DNA from: Opitutaceae bacterium
GTDB taxonomy: Bacteria; Verrucomicrobiota; Verrucomicrobiia; Opitutales; Opitutaceae
DNA: 6,127 bases
Assembly (NCBI GenBank): GCA_031272375.1
Contig: JAISTY010000092.1
Span: 1-6,127, forward strand
Direction of reading: 5' to 3'
Positions 1-5,630 of this stretch are shown here, in pieces (positions within the stretch are counted from its first letter, which is position 1; every line of letters starts with the position of its first letter). The notes beneath the pieces are model-generated. The model was not told the DNA's origin, made no database searches, and saw only the letters and a list, made by a program, of their open reading frames with translations. Made by a program: the position numbers and the translations under genes.

Positions 1-510
1 AAGCGCGTCCAGTCCCTCCATGCCTCCGTCGTCGAGGAAATCACCCTTGAGGTGTCCATCTACCAGAACGCCGACAACACCCTGCGCCTCCAAGTGAGTT
101 TCCTGCCCCAGCCGCGCAACCGCCTCACCACCGCCCTCGGCTTCTCCACCAACACCACCGCGGGCGACACGTTTGTCACCGACAACCATTTCCTGCCCTT
201 CGCCGGATTTTACCCGGAGAACTGGCGCCTGGAGCGGCGCCCGCTCGTCCGCTCCGCCGCGCGGCTTTTGCGCATCCACCAGACGCGCCTCGCGCAGGCC
301 GGCGCCGGCGCGACACCCTGGACGACCGAGCCGCTGGCCGACCTCAACGCCCACCAAGCCGAGCTGGAGCGCGTGAACACCGAGCTGGGTTTCCTTTCCA
401 AGACGGCCGAGCGCGAGGAGCAGGGCAGCATCACCCCCGCCGGACGCTACCGCATCTGGAAGGAATACTGGCTCCTCAACTACCTCGGACGCAGCGCCCG
501 CTACGTCTGA
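1..510 (+). CDS. C-terminal part of an unrecognised protein (5' end outside window)
   Basis: The frame is open from base 1 to the TGA at 508-510, giving 169 codons. The true start lies upstream of the window; the GTG at 52 is only an internal candidate. I do not recognise the family. The visible part begins with a beta-rich stretch (about residues 10-75, with several aromatic residues and a [15 protein letters not shown] segment). A charged, probably helical region follows (about residues 80-145, with EL/ER-rich repeats suggesting a short coiled coil). It ends in an aromatic, basic tail, [20 protein letters not shown]. No transmembrane segment is visible. High G/C at third positions fits a real gene. 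It ends 10 bp inside the tail of the convergent transporter gene, so the two share sequence at their stop codons. Nothing here supports a functional assignment. Confidence 0.75.
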   Translation, partial: KRVQSLHASVVEEITLEVSIYQNADNTLRLQVSFLPQPRNRLTTALGFSTNTTAGDTFVTDNHFLPFAGFYPENWRLERRPLVRSAARLLRIHQTRLAQAGAGATPWTTEPLADLNAHQAELERVNTELGFLSKTAEREEQGSITPAGRYRIWKEYWLLNYLGRSARYV

Positions 511-1829
511 CGCGCCGCGTCCGGCAGCCGCCCGTCCAGCGCCTCGCGGAGGCGTCCGCGGTCAAGCTGCCGCTCCCACGCCGAGACTACGACCGTCGCG
601 ACCGCGTTGCCGGTGATGTTCGTCAGCGCGCGGCACTCGCTCATGAAACGGTCTATCCCCAGAATCAGCACCATGCCCGAAACCGGCAGCGTCGGCACCA
701 CCGCGAGCGTCGCCGCCAGCGTGATGAACCCCGCGCCCGTCACGCCGCTGGCGCCCTTGGACGTTATCATGGTCGCGCCGAGCAGGAGGAGCTGCTGCGC
801 GAGCGTCAGCTCGATGTTCGTCGCCTGCGCGATGAAGAGCACCGCCATCGTCATGTAGATGTTCGTGCCGTCCAAATTGAACGAATACCCGAAGGGCACC
901 ACGAGGCCCGTCACCCCGCGCGAGCAGCCCGCGGCCTCCAGTTTCTGCATGAGCTGCGGCAGCGCCGCCTCCGACGAGCTGGTGCCGAGCACCACCAGCA
1001 GCTCGCCGCGCAAATACCAGAGGAATTTGAAAATGTTGAACCCCGCCGCGCGCGCGATCGCCCCGAGGACAACGCACACGAACAGCACCGACGTCAGGTA
1101 AAACACCCCCACCAATCCGAGCATCGGCAGCAACGCCCGCGCCCCGTGCCGGCCCACCGTGAACGCCATCGCCCCGAACGCCCCGACCGGCGCCAGCCGC
1201 GTGACTATCCGCACCATCCCGAACAGCACCGACGAGACCCCCTCGATGAACCGCGTCACCGTCCCCCCCGGCGTCCCCGGCGCCTTTCCGAGCCGCGAAA
1301 GCGCCACCCCCGCCAGCAGCGAAACCAGCAGGATCTGGAGAATGTTGCCCCGCGCGAACGCGTCCGTCGGCGTGTCGGGAATCAGCCCCAGCAGAAACCC
1401 CGCCAGCCCCCCGCCGGAATGGTCGGCGGCGCGGCTCACGTAGGCGTTGACGGCCCCGGCGTCGAGCGAGGCCGGATCTATGTTCATCCCCGCTCCGGGG
1501 CGGATGACATGCGCGAGCAGCAGCCCGGTGAGCAGCGCCGCGGTCGAGACGACCTCGAAATACAACAACGCCTTCGCGCCCACGCGCCCCGCCCCCTTCA
1601 TGTCGTCCATCCCCCCGATGCCCGTCACAATCGTGCAGAAAATCACCGGCCCGATGATCATCTTGACGAGCTTGATGAACCCGTCGCCGAACGGCTTGAG
1701 CGTCTCGGCGGTTTCGGGCCACAAAAGCCCGGTCAGGATGCCGAGGACAATGCCCGCGATCACCTGCGCATACAGGCTGCGAACCAGACGCGAAACAAGG
1801 CGCGGGCGGGGGCGTTCGGAGGCTTCCAT
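501..1829 (-). CDS. dctA: C4-dicarboxylate:cation symporter, DctA type (DAACS family)
   Basis: This inner-membrane carrier imports C4-dicarboxylates such as succinate, fumarate and malate with protons or sodium. The 442-aa product is collinear with E. coli DctA (about 428 aa). Visible family signatures are [25 protein letters not shown] near the N-terminus (described here by its core [14 protein letters not shown]), the serine-rich hairpin [11 protein letters not shown] (about residues 282-292), NLDGTNIY (318-325), the second hairpin [12 protein letters not shown] (357-368) and [12 protein letters not shown] (393-404). These form the substrate- and cation-binding core of DAACS carriers. About eight hydrophobic helices are present. 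The frame extends to a GTG at 1865, but that start has no ribosome site. The ATG at 1829, preceded by GGGAA, sits at the usual distance before the SLYAQV segment. A small 5-bp hairpin (1834-1848) lies just upstream. No dctB/dctD sensor genes are adjacent. Identification as a DAACS carrier is near certain; the exact substrate is inferred from similarity. Confidence 0.95.
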   Translation of the reverse strand: MEASERPRPRLVSRLVRSLYAQVIAGIVLGILTGLLWPETAETLKPFGDGFIKLVKMIIGPVIFCTIVTGIGGMDDMKGAGRVGAKALLYFEVVSTAALLTGLLLAHVIRPGAGMNIDPASLDAGAVNAYVSRAADHSGGGLAGFLLGLIPDTPTDAFARGNILQILLVSLLAGVALSRLGKAPGTPGGTVTRFIEGVSSVLFGMVRIVTRLAPVGAFGAMAFTVGRHGARALLPMLGLVGVFYLTSVLFVCVVLGAIARAAGFNIFKFLWYLRGELLVVLGTSSSEAALPQLMQKLEAAGCSRGVTGLVVPFGYSFNLDGTNIYMTMAVLFIAQATNIELTLAQQLLLLGATMITSKGASGVTGAGFITLAATLAVVPTLPVSGMVLILGIDRFMSECRALTNITGNAVATVVVSAWERQLDRGRLREALDGRLPDAARQT

Positions 1830-1833
1830 TTCC

Positions 1834-1848
1834 CGGCAAACGGTGCCG
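1834..1848 (-). other. Small hairpin just upstream of the dctA start
   Basis: CGGCA and TGCCG form a perfect 5-bp stem with a 5-base loop, ending 4 bases before the dctA ATG at 1827-1829 on the minus strand. In the transcript it would sit over or beside the ribosome site. Such a short stem could occur by chance in DNA of this composition, so a role in translation is only a possibility. Confidence 0.25.
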
Positions 1849-1933
1849 TTTTTCCCCGCCCGCACAAGCGCGGCGGCGGTTTTTCCCGGGCGCCCCCTCC
1901 GAACCCGCGCGACAAGCCGCCGCCGGGAAAAAC
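1848..1933. repeat. Three copies of GTTTTTCCC in the divergent control region
   Basis: GTTTTTCCC occurs at 1848-1856 and 1879-1887, start to start 31 bp or about three helical turns. Its reverse complement GGGAAAAAC occurs at 1925-1933. The second and third copies extend to an 11-bp inverted repeat (1879-1889 with 1923-1933). T5/A5 tracts stand out in sequence this GC-rich. All three lie between the dctA start and the anti-sigma gene, where operators would be expected. They could be binding sites for a regulator of either gene or simple A-tracts. No regulator can be named. Confidence 0.45.
1905..1927 (-). repeat. Dispersed repeat copy 1 (intergenic, minus strand)
   Basis: On the minus strand this holds the full CGGCGGCGGCTTGTC core (1911-1925). 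With its flanks it is identical over 23 bases to 4458-4480 in hemW. It forms the left arm of the inverted repeat with the copy at 1945-1956. Confidence 0.8.
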
Positions 1934-1956
1934 TTTGCGGGGGACGGCGGCTTGTC
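1911..1956. promoter_or_regulatory. Perfect 12-bp inverted repeat between divergent genes
   Basis: GACAAGCCGCCG (1911-1922) and CGGCGGCTTGTC (1945-1956) are perfect reverse complements with a 22-base spacer. Both arms are copies of the dispersed repeat. The dyad lies between the divergent dctA and anti-sigma genes and the right arm sits just before a -10-like TATAAC. It could be an operator, a pair of uptake sequences facing each other, or a hairpin in a transcript entering from either side. No T-run follows on the plus side, so a standard intrinsic terminator in that direction is unlikely. The structure is seen; its role is inferred. Confidence 0.6.
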
Positions 1957-1965
1957 CCGTATAAC
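1935..1965 (+). promoter_or_regulatory. Possible sigma-70-type promoter for the regulatory trio
   Basis: TATAAC at 1960-1965 matches the -10 consensus in five of six positions and is conspicuous in this GC-rich DNA. A weak -35 candidate, TTGCGG (1935-1940), lies 19 bp upstream, and the right arm of the inverted repeat lies between the two. Transcription would begin near 1972, leaving a leader of about 13 bases before the ATG at 1985. ECF-controlled operons of this kind are often autoregulated, but I cannot place a convincing ECF promoter with proper spacing here. Confidence 0.35.
1945..1956 (+). repeat. Dispersed repeat copy 2 (intergenic, partial)
   Basis: This 12-base CGGCGGCTTGTC matches the 3' part of the 15-base repeat. 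The next base upstream is A (1944), where the full copies have G. It is the right arm of the inverted repeat. Confidence 0.65.
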
Positions 1966-1984
1966 AGGGCGAAAGAAAAATCCC

Positions 1985-2278
1985 ATGTCCGACACCGACA
2001 CGCTTCTCCGCCGCCTGAACGCCCTCCCCTCCCCCTCCGCCGGCCCCGGCTTCAACGCCGCCGTCTGGCGCCGCATCGAACACCGCCGCGCGCAAGCCGC
2101 CGTCCCGTGGTGGCGTTTCTGGCCCGGCGCGGGGCCGTCCCTCGCCGCCGCCGCCGCCGCGCTCGCGCTGGCCGTCGCCATCGGGCTGTCCGGTCCGCGC
2201 CCGGAGGCGCCCGCGCGGACCGCCGGCGGCCTCGGCGTCTTTCTCCCCGCGCCGCACACCCTTTTTCCCCCTCGCTGA
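1985..2278 (+). CDS. Small one-TM anti-sigma factor-like protein (CnrY-like)
   Basis: The 97-aa product has a cytoplasmic N-terminal part with two short amphipathic segments (TLLRRLNAL, residues 6-14; [14 protein letters not shown], 23-36). A tryptophan-rich juxtamembrane stretch (42-46), one transmembrane helix (about 52-69) and a Pro/Ala/Gly-rich periplasmic tail follow. This is the layout of CnrY (about 95 aa), a membrane anti-sigma factor that holds its ECF sigma factor through a short cytoplasmic peptide. It lacks the His-x3-Cys-x2-Cys motif of zinc anti-sigma factors. Sequence similarity to CnrY is too weak to prove homology; size, topology and position in front of a CnrX-like and a sigma gene carry the call. 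The ATG at 1985 is preferred over the in-frame TTG at 1952, which lies inside the inverted repeat. The next gene begins 16 bp downstream. Confidence 0.7.
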   Translation: MSDTDTLLRRLNALPSPSAGPGFNAAVWRRIEHRRAQAAVPWWRFWPGAGPSLAAAAAALALAVAIGLSGPRPEAPARTAGGLGVFLPAPHTLFPPR

Positions 2279-2294
2279 ACACCGCCGCCCTCCC

Positions 2295-2738
2295 ATGAAC
2301 GCCCGCTACCGCACACCGCTCTTCGTCCTCGCCGTCCTCGCGGCCTCCGCCGTCACCTGCGTCGTCACCGGACGCCTCGCCCGCTGCGTCTGCGAGCGGA
2401 CGCCGGAGCCTCCCGGCGAACGCCTGCGCCGCGAACTCGCCCTCTCGCCGGAGCAACAACCCGCCGTTGACGCCCTTGAGCGGGAACACGCCGCCCGCGC
2501 CGCCGGGCTCTCCGCGCGCATCGGCGAGGTCAACCGGGAGCTGGCCGCCGCCATCCGCGAGACCGGCGGCGCCTCCCCGCGCGTCGCCGCCGCCGTCCTC
2601 AAAAACCACGAGTTGCAGGCCGCCCTCCAGCAAGCCGCGCTCGACCGCGTCTTCGGGCTGAAAGACGTCCTCACCCCCGCCCAATACGGGAAACTCCTCG
2701 ACCTCACCGCCAACGCGATCGAGGGCGGCGGGCGTTGA
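2295..2738 (+). CDS. Periplasmic sensor, CnrX-like (heavy-metal sensor family)
   Basis: The 147-aa product has an N-terminal membrane anchor (about residues 8-26) and a helical periplasmic domain (about 41-142). As I recall the CnrX sequence (148 aa), the domain aligns gap-free from CnrX L45 to near its C-terminus, e.g. VNRELAAAI / ANGKLADAI, a shared SPxV and a shared VF near the fourth helix. In the CnrYXH system CnrX binds Ni or Co and signals through CnrY to free the sigma factor. Here the CnrX ligands H42, H46, H119 and M123 correspond to G41, R45, R118 and L122; only E63 is kept (E62). Other possible ligands are H65, H105 and a Cys-x-Cys pair (C31, C33) just outside the membrane. The protein therefore probably senses something other than Ni/Co at the classical site. 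It belongs broadly with the CnrX/Spy/CpxP-like helical periplasmic proteins. Confidence 0.78.
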   Translation: MNARYRTPLFVLAVLAASAVTCVVTGRLARCVCERTPEPPGERLRRELALSPEQQPAVDALEREHAARAAGLSARIGEVNRELAAAIRETGGASPRVAAAVLKNHELQAALQQAALDRVFGLKDVLTPAQYGKLLDLTANAIEGGGR

Positions 2739-2747
2739 ACGCGCGCC

Positions 2748-3308
2748 ATGACGGACGACCCCGATCTTCCCCTCGTTCTCGCCCTGCAAAACGGCGACGA
2801 CCTCGCGCTCAACGCCCTCATGGACCGCCACCGCGAGCCGCTGTTCCGCTTCGTCTTCCGGCACGCCGGCAACGAAACCGTCGCCCGCGACGTCGCGCAG
2901 GAGGCCTTTGTCCGCGCCTATTTCAACATCGGCAAATTCCGCCCCGGCCCGCGCTTCTCAACCTGGCTCTACCGCATCGCGCTGAACCTCTGCCACGACC
3001 ACGCGCGGAGCCGGCACGCCCGCCGCGAACGCCTCCACCAACCCCTGGCGGAACCCGGCGCCGACACGCCCGACGCCTCCGCCCGCGACCCCGGCGAGCA
3101 GGCCGCGCTGTCCGAGGAGCTGGCCGCCGCCCGCGCCGCCATTGACAAGCTGCCGCGCCGCCTCCGCGAGGCGTTGCTGCTGACGCTCGCCGGAGAGCGC
3201 AGCCACCGCGAGGCCGCGGAACTGCTGGAGGTCTCCGTCAAAACGGTGGAGACCCGCGTCCACCGCGCCCGCAAGCTCCTCGACGCCCGCCTGCGTTCCC
3301 GCCGGTGA
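2748..3308 (+). CDS. ECF-family RNA polymerase sigma factor (CnrH-like position)
   Basis: The 186-aa product has the two-domain ECF layout. Region 2 (about residues 24-90) includes DVAQEAFVRAY (48-58), the core-binding segment, and FSTWLYRIALNLCHDHARSR (70-89) for -10 melting and recognition. A Pro/Ala-rich linker (91-125) follows. Region 4 (about 128-182) includes the typical DKLPRRLREALLL (133-145) and a helix-turn-helix, SHREAAELLEVSVKTVETRV (152-171). It starts 9 bp after the sensor gene, so the three genes are almost certainly one transcript. The likely job is to switch on stress genes once released from the small membrane protein upstream. No target genes lie next to it on the same strand. 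The ATG at 2748 lacks a clear ribosome site, so translational coupling is likely. Confidence 0.95.
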   Translation: MTDDPDLPLVLALQNGDDLALNALMDRHREPLFRFVFRHAGNETVARDVAQEAFVRAYFNIGKFRPGPRFSTWLYRIALNLCHDHARSRHARRERLHQPLAEPGADTPDASARDPGEQAALSEELAAARAAIDKLPRRLREALLLTLAGERSHREAAELLEVSVKTVETRVHRARKLLDARLRSRR

Positions 3309-3340
3309 GCGCCGCGGAATTTCCCAAACGCGCCCGCCCC

Positions 3341-4246
3341 TTACTGGACGGTGACCGGAATCACCAATTCCCCCGGACCGTAGCCCTTGAGGTAAATGGC
3401 CCCCGCGCCGGGCTTCCCGCCGGAAACATAAACCTGCGTGTGGGTGCGGCCGGCCGGGATGAAAATCTCCGGCATGATGACGCTTTCGGGAATGTTCGTG
3501 GTGACATCCAGGTAGATGCCGCCCGCGCCGGCGGGCACCGGCAGAGTGAAGGACACCACCGCGGACTCGCCGGAACGCAACGCGAGGCTGCCGGGCACAA
3601 CGGACACGCTGGCGCCGTCCACATGGAAGCTGCCCGCGGGGATTTTGGTCTGCCCGTCGGAAACCTCTATGGCGTAATTGGCGCCGGGATCCACGGCGGG
3701 GACGTAAAAGCTGATGGCGCCCTGGGACTCGACGCTGGTCTTGGCGGCGACGCCGTTGAGATAAACAACGTCGTTCGGGTTGAAGCCCTTGCCGAGGATG
3801 CCGATTTTCGCGCCGACGAAGCCGCGGTAGGCGTCAAGCGTGGAGACATAGCGCCCAAGAATGCGCGCCTCCTGCAAATCGGTGTATTCGACGCGCGTGC
3901 TCTCCGCACCCTTCACACTCACCTTGTAAGTGCCGACAACGTAGAACTTTACGGAGTTGCGACCGGCGGGAAGCGTGTAATCAAACTCGAAAAGCCCCTT
4001 GCCGGCGGCGCTGCGGCTCATCGGGAAAACCTGCCCGTCTATGGCGATCTGCGCCGTCGCCGACTCCGGCACCGCCTTGTGGTTCGTCGGCTCCACGCGC
4101 GCGACGATCGTGTAAATGTTGGAGGGGTTCTCGGGCAGATCGGCGGGGGTGACGACGCTGACGGACGGCGCCGCGCAACCGGAGAAAAAGCCAAGGCCGG
4201 CGGCGGCGGCAAACACGGGAAGGGCGTGGAGGAATTCTTTTCGCAT
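3341..4246 (-). CDS. Lipoprotein with TIG/Ig-like beta domains, function unknown
   Basis: The 301-aa product starts MRKEF and has a signal peptide with a hydrophobic core (residues 8-21) ending in FSGC. C24 would be the lipidated cysteine; Phe at -3 is not the usual Leu, so the lipobox is slightly atypical. Ala at +2 favours the outer membrane. The mature part looks all-beta: a first domain at about 43-122, a TIG/IPT-like domain at about 127-213 (GILGKGFNPNDVVYLNGV with a later YVPAV), and a third Ig-like domain at about 215-301. Such domains usually serve in surface binding or scaffolding. The frame extends upstream to 4453, but only the ATG at 4246 gives a signal peptide at the N-terminus. 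No convincing ribosome site is seen. The gene is less extreme in GC and third-position bias than its neighbours. It converges on the sigma gene with 32 bp between stops. Confidence 0.85.
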   Translation of the reverse strand: MRKEFLHALPVFAAAAGLGFFSGCAAPSVSVVTPADLPENPSNIYTIVARVEPTNHKAVPESATAQIAIDGQVFPMSRSAAGKGLFEFDYTLPAGRNSVKFYVVGTYKVSVKGAESTRVEYTDLQEARILGRYVSTLDAYRGFVGAKIGILGKGFNPNDVVYLNGVAAKTSVESQGAISFYVPAVDPGANYAIEVSDGQTKIPAGSFHVDGASVSVVPGSLALRSGESAVVSFTLPVPAGAGGIYLDVTTNIPESVIMPEIFIPAGRTHTQVYVSGGKPGAGAIYLKGYGPGELVIPVTVQ

Positions 4247-4400
4247 GGTGAAACGGGTTTTCAAGGTTGTGATGCGCGGCATGGAGCACGAAGCCGGGGG
4301 CGCGGTCAATGAATGAAATGCGCCGCGCCCCGGAAACACCCCCGGCACGGCGGTTCCGCGGCGGTTTTCCCCCTTTGCTTCGCGCGCCGCCGGCGTTGGG
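4247..4400. other. Divergent intergenic region between lipoprotein gene and hemW
   Basis: These 154 bp separate two divergent starts and should hold both promoters. On the minus strand a TTGACC (4304-4309) resembles a -35 box, but no good -10 follows at 16-18 bp. On the plus strand no convincing promoter or ribosome site is visible before 4401. No RNA gene or repeat copy is seen here. Confidence 0.4.
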
Positions 4401-5588
4401 ATGCGCCGCATTCCCGTCAACATGAGCATTCCCCAGGACAACTCCCGCGACAACCCGCCCGGCGGCGGCTTGTCGCGCGGCGCCGGACTCTACGTCCACG
4501 TCCCCTTCTGCGCGACGCGCTGCGACTTCTGCGCGTTCTACCAGGTGGCGCCCACGGTCGCGCGGACGCGGCTGTTCCTCGACGCCGTCGAGCGCGAGGC
4601 CGGACTCGCCGCCCGCGACGCGCCGCGCTTCGCGACGGCCTTCTGGGGCGGCGGCACGCCGGGCGCGTTGTCCGCCGCAAACCTCGCCCGCCTCGGCGCG
4701 CTCGTCAAAAAAAACGCCGGCGGCGGCTTGTCGGAATGGACCGTGGAGCTGACGCCCGCGTCCGCCAGCGAGGCGCGCCTGGAGGCGTTGCGGGAAGCGG
4801 GGGTGACGCGGGTGTCCATCGGCGTCCAATCCCTGCGCGGGGAGCTGCTGGAAAAACTGGGGCGGCGGCACACGCCGCGGCAAAGCGTCGAGGCCTTCGG
4901 ACGCGCGCGGAAGCTGGGGTTCGCCGTGAACATTGACCTGATGTTCGCGCTGCCGGGACAGTCGCGGGACGAATGGCTGGGGGACCTCGGCGAGGCACTG
5001 CGGCTGGAACCCGACCACGTCTCGACCTACTGCCTGACGCTGGAGGAGGACACCGCCCTGTGGCTGCGGCTTGGCGGCGGGCGGACGGATCCGGAACGCG
5101 AGGCGGATCTGTATCTGGCGACCTGGGACTTCCTGGAGGAGCGCGGCTGGCGGCAATACGAGATCTCCAACTTCGCCAGGCCGGGCTTCGAGTGCGCCCA
5201 CAACCTGAACACCTGGGCGATGGGCGAGTGGATCGGCCTGGGCCCCTCGGCGGCCTCGCAGCACGGGCGCGTCCGCGGCTCCAACGCGGCGGACCTCGAC
5301 GCGTGGGCGGCGGCGGTGGACCGCGGGGAGCGGCTGACGGGCGGGCGGACGGCGCTGGACGACGCCACCCTCGCCGAGGATGCGTTGATCTTCGGGCTGC
5401 GCGCGAACGCCGGCGTGGACCTCGCCGGAACCCAACGCCGTTTTCCCGGCGGCGACTGGGAACGCCTGCGGGCGGCGGCGGATGCCCTTTGCGGAAACGG
5501 TCTGGCGGAACAGGCCGCGGGCCGCCTGCGCCTGACGCGCCGCGGGCGCCTCCTCGCCGACGCCGCCGGCGCGGAGTTTTTGAAGTGA
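4401..5588 (+). CDS. hemW: Radical SAM heme chaperone HemW
   Basis: HemW is a cytoplasmic radical-SAM protein related to oxygen-independent coproporphyrinogen oxidase (HemN). It binds heme and passes it to respiratory proteins. The 395-aa product has LYVHVPFC followed by the cluster motif C37-x3-C41-x2-C44-x-F. Phe rather than Cys after the third cysteine marks HemW rather than HemN. Further signatures are GGGTP (83-87), the S-adenosylmethionine-site region TVELTP (114-119), VSIGVQS (138-144), NIDLMFALPGQ (177-187), YEISNFARPG (253-262) and the HNLNTW...GLGPSAAS region (267-286) in the C-terminal domain. Length is normal for the family. Two five-residue GGGLS stretches (21-25 and 107-111) are encoded by copies of the dispersed DNA repeat. 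Starts at 4401 and 4422 are both possible; neither has a clear ribosome site and the first 28 residues are outside the conserved fold. Confidence 0.93.
   Translation: MRRIPVNMSIPQDNSRDNPPGGGLSRGAGLYVHVPFCATRCDFCAFYQVAPTVARTRLFLDAVEREAGLAARDAPRFATAFWGGGTPGALSAANLARLGALVKKNAGGGLSEWTVELTPASASEARLEALREAGVTRVSIGVQSLRGELLEKLGRRHTPRQSVEAFGRARKLGFAVNIDLMFALPGQSRDEWLGDLGEALRLEPDHVSTYCLTLEEDTALWLRLGGGRTDPEREADLYLATWDFLEERGWRQYEISNFARPGFECAHNLNTWAMGEWIGLGPSAASQHGRVRGSNAADLDAWAAAVDRGERLTGGRTALDDATLAEDALIFGLRANAGVDLAGTQRRFPGGDWERLRAAADALCGNGLAEQAAGRLRLTRRGRLLADAAGAEFLK
4458..4480 (+). repeat. Dispersed repeat copy 3 (5' end of hemW)
   Basis: The 15-base core CGGCGGCGGCTTGTC lies at 4460-4474 and the whole 23-base span is identical to the minus strand of 1905-1927. 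It encodes GGGLS in the unconserved leader of HemW, just before the first strand of the conserved fold. Confidence 0.8.
4717..4733 (+). repeat. Dispersed repeat copy 4 (inside hemW)
   Basis: The core lies at 4718-4732 and 17 bases (4717-4733) are shared with copies 1 and 3. It encodes a second GGGLS, in the turn between a helix (LGALVKKNA) and the strand TVELTP. It follows directly on a run of eight A (4707-4714), unusual in this DNA. Confidence 0.8.
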
Positions 5589-5630
5589 AAATTCCTTACG
5601 GGCGGCGGCGGATTCCGCTTGGGTGGGGGA

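Noticed and set aside
1952..1984. TTG start at 1952 for the anti-sigma-like gene
   Set aside because: It lies inside the inverted repeat and upstream of or at the -10-like box; the ATG at 1985 gives a product of the expected size.
562..2316. A 584-codon open frame on the minus strand, and long plus-strand frames at 1146-1964 and 1447-2298
   Set aside because: They are Arg/Pro/Gly/Ala-rich translations of dctA and the neighbouring gene in wrong frames; long open shadows are expected in DNA this GC-rich.
3144..3155. GACAAGCTGCCG, one mismatch from the inverted-repeat arm GACAAGCCGCCG
   Set aside because: It encodes the conserved DKLP of sigma region 4, so protein constraint explains it; not counted as a repeat copy.
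3309..3340. A terminator between the convergent sigma and lipoprotein genes
   Set aside because: The 32-bp gap has no stable stem followed by a T-run on either strand.
4283..4309. TTGACC (minus strand) as a promoter for the lipoprotein gene
   Set aside because: No -10 sequence of even moderate quality lies at the right distance (CTCCAT at 17 bp).
3305..4312. A 335-codon plus-strand frame opposite the lipoprotein gene
   Set aside because: The minus-strand frame has a signal peptide, a lipobox and a beta-domain pattern, whereas this one has only low-complexity Gly/Ala/Arg/Asp composition and no recognisable motif.
4707..4714. Eight A in a row in hemW (codons AAA AAA AAC), a possible slippery site for programmed -1 frameshifting
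   Set aside because: The full-length frame encodes a complete normal HemW and a shift would only truncate it. There is no second frame with a sensible product. It may still be a mutation-prone run.
3981..5435. A 484-codon minus-strand frame opposite hemW
   Set aside because: hemW on the plus strand has the complete set of family motifs; the opposite frame is compositionally biased.
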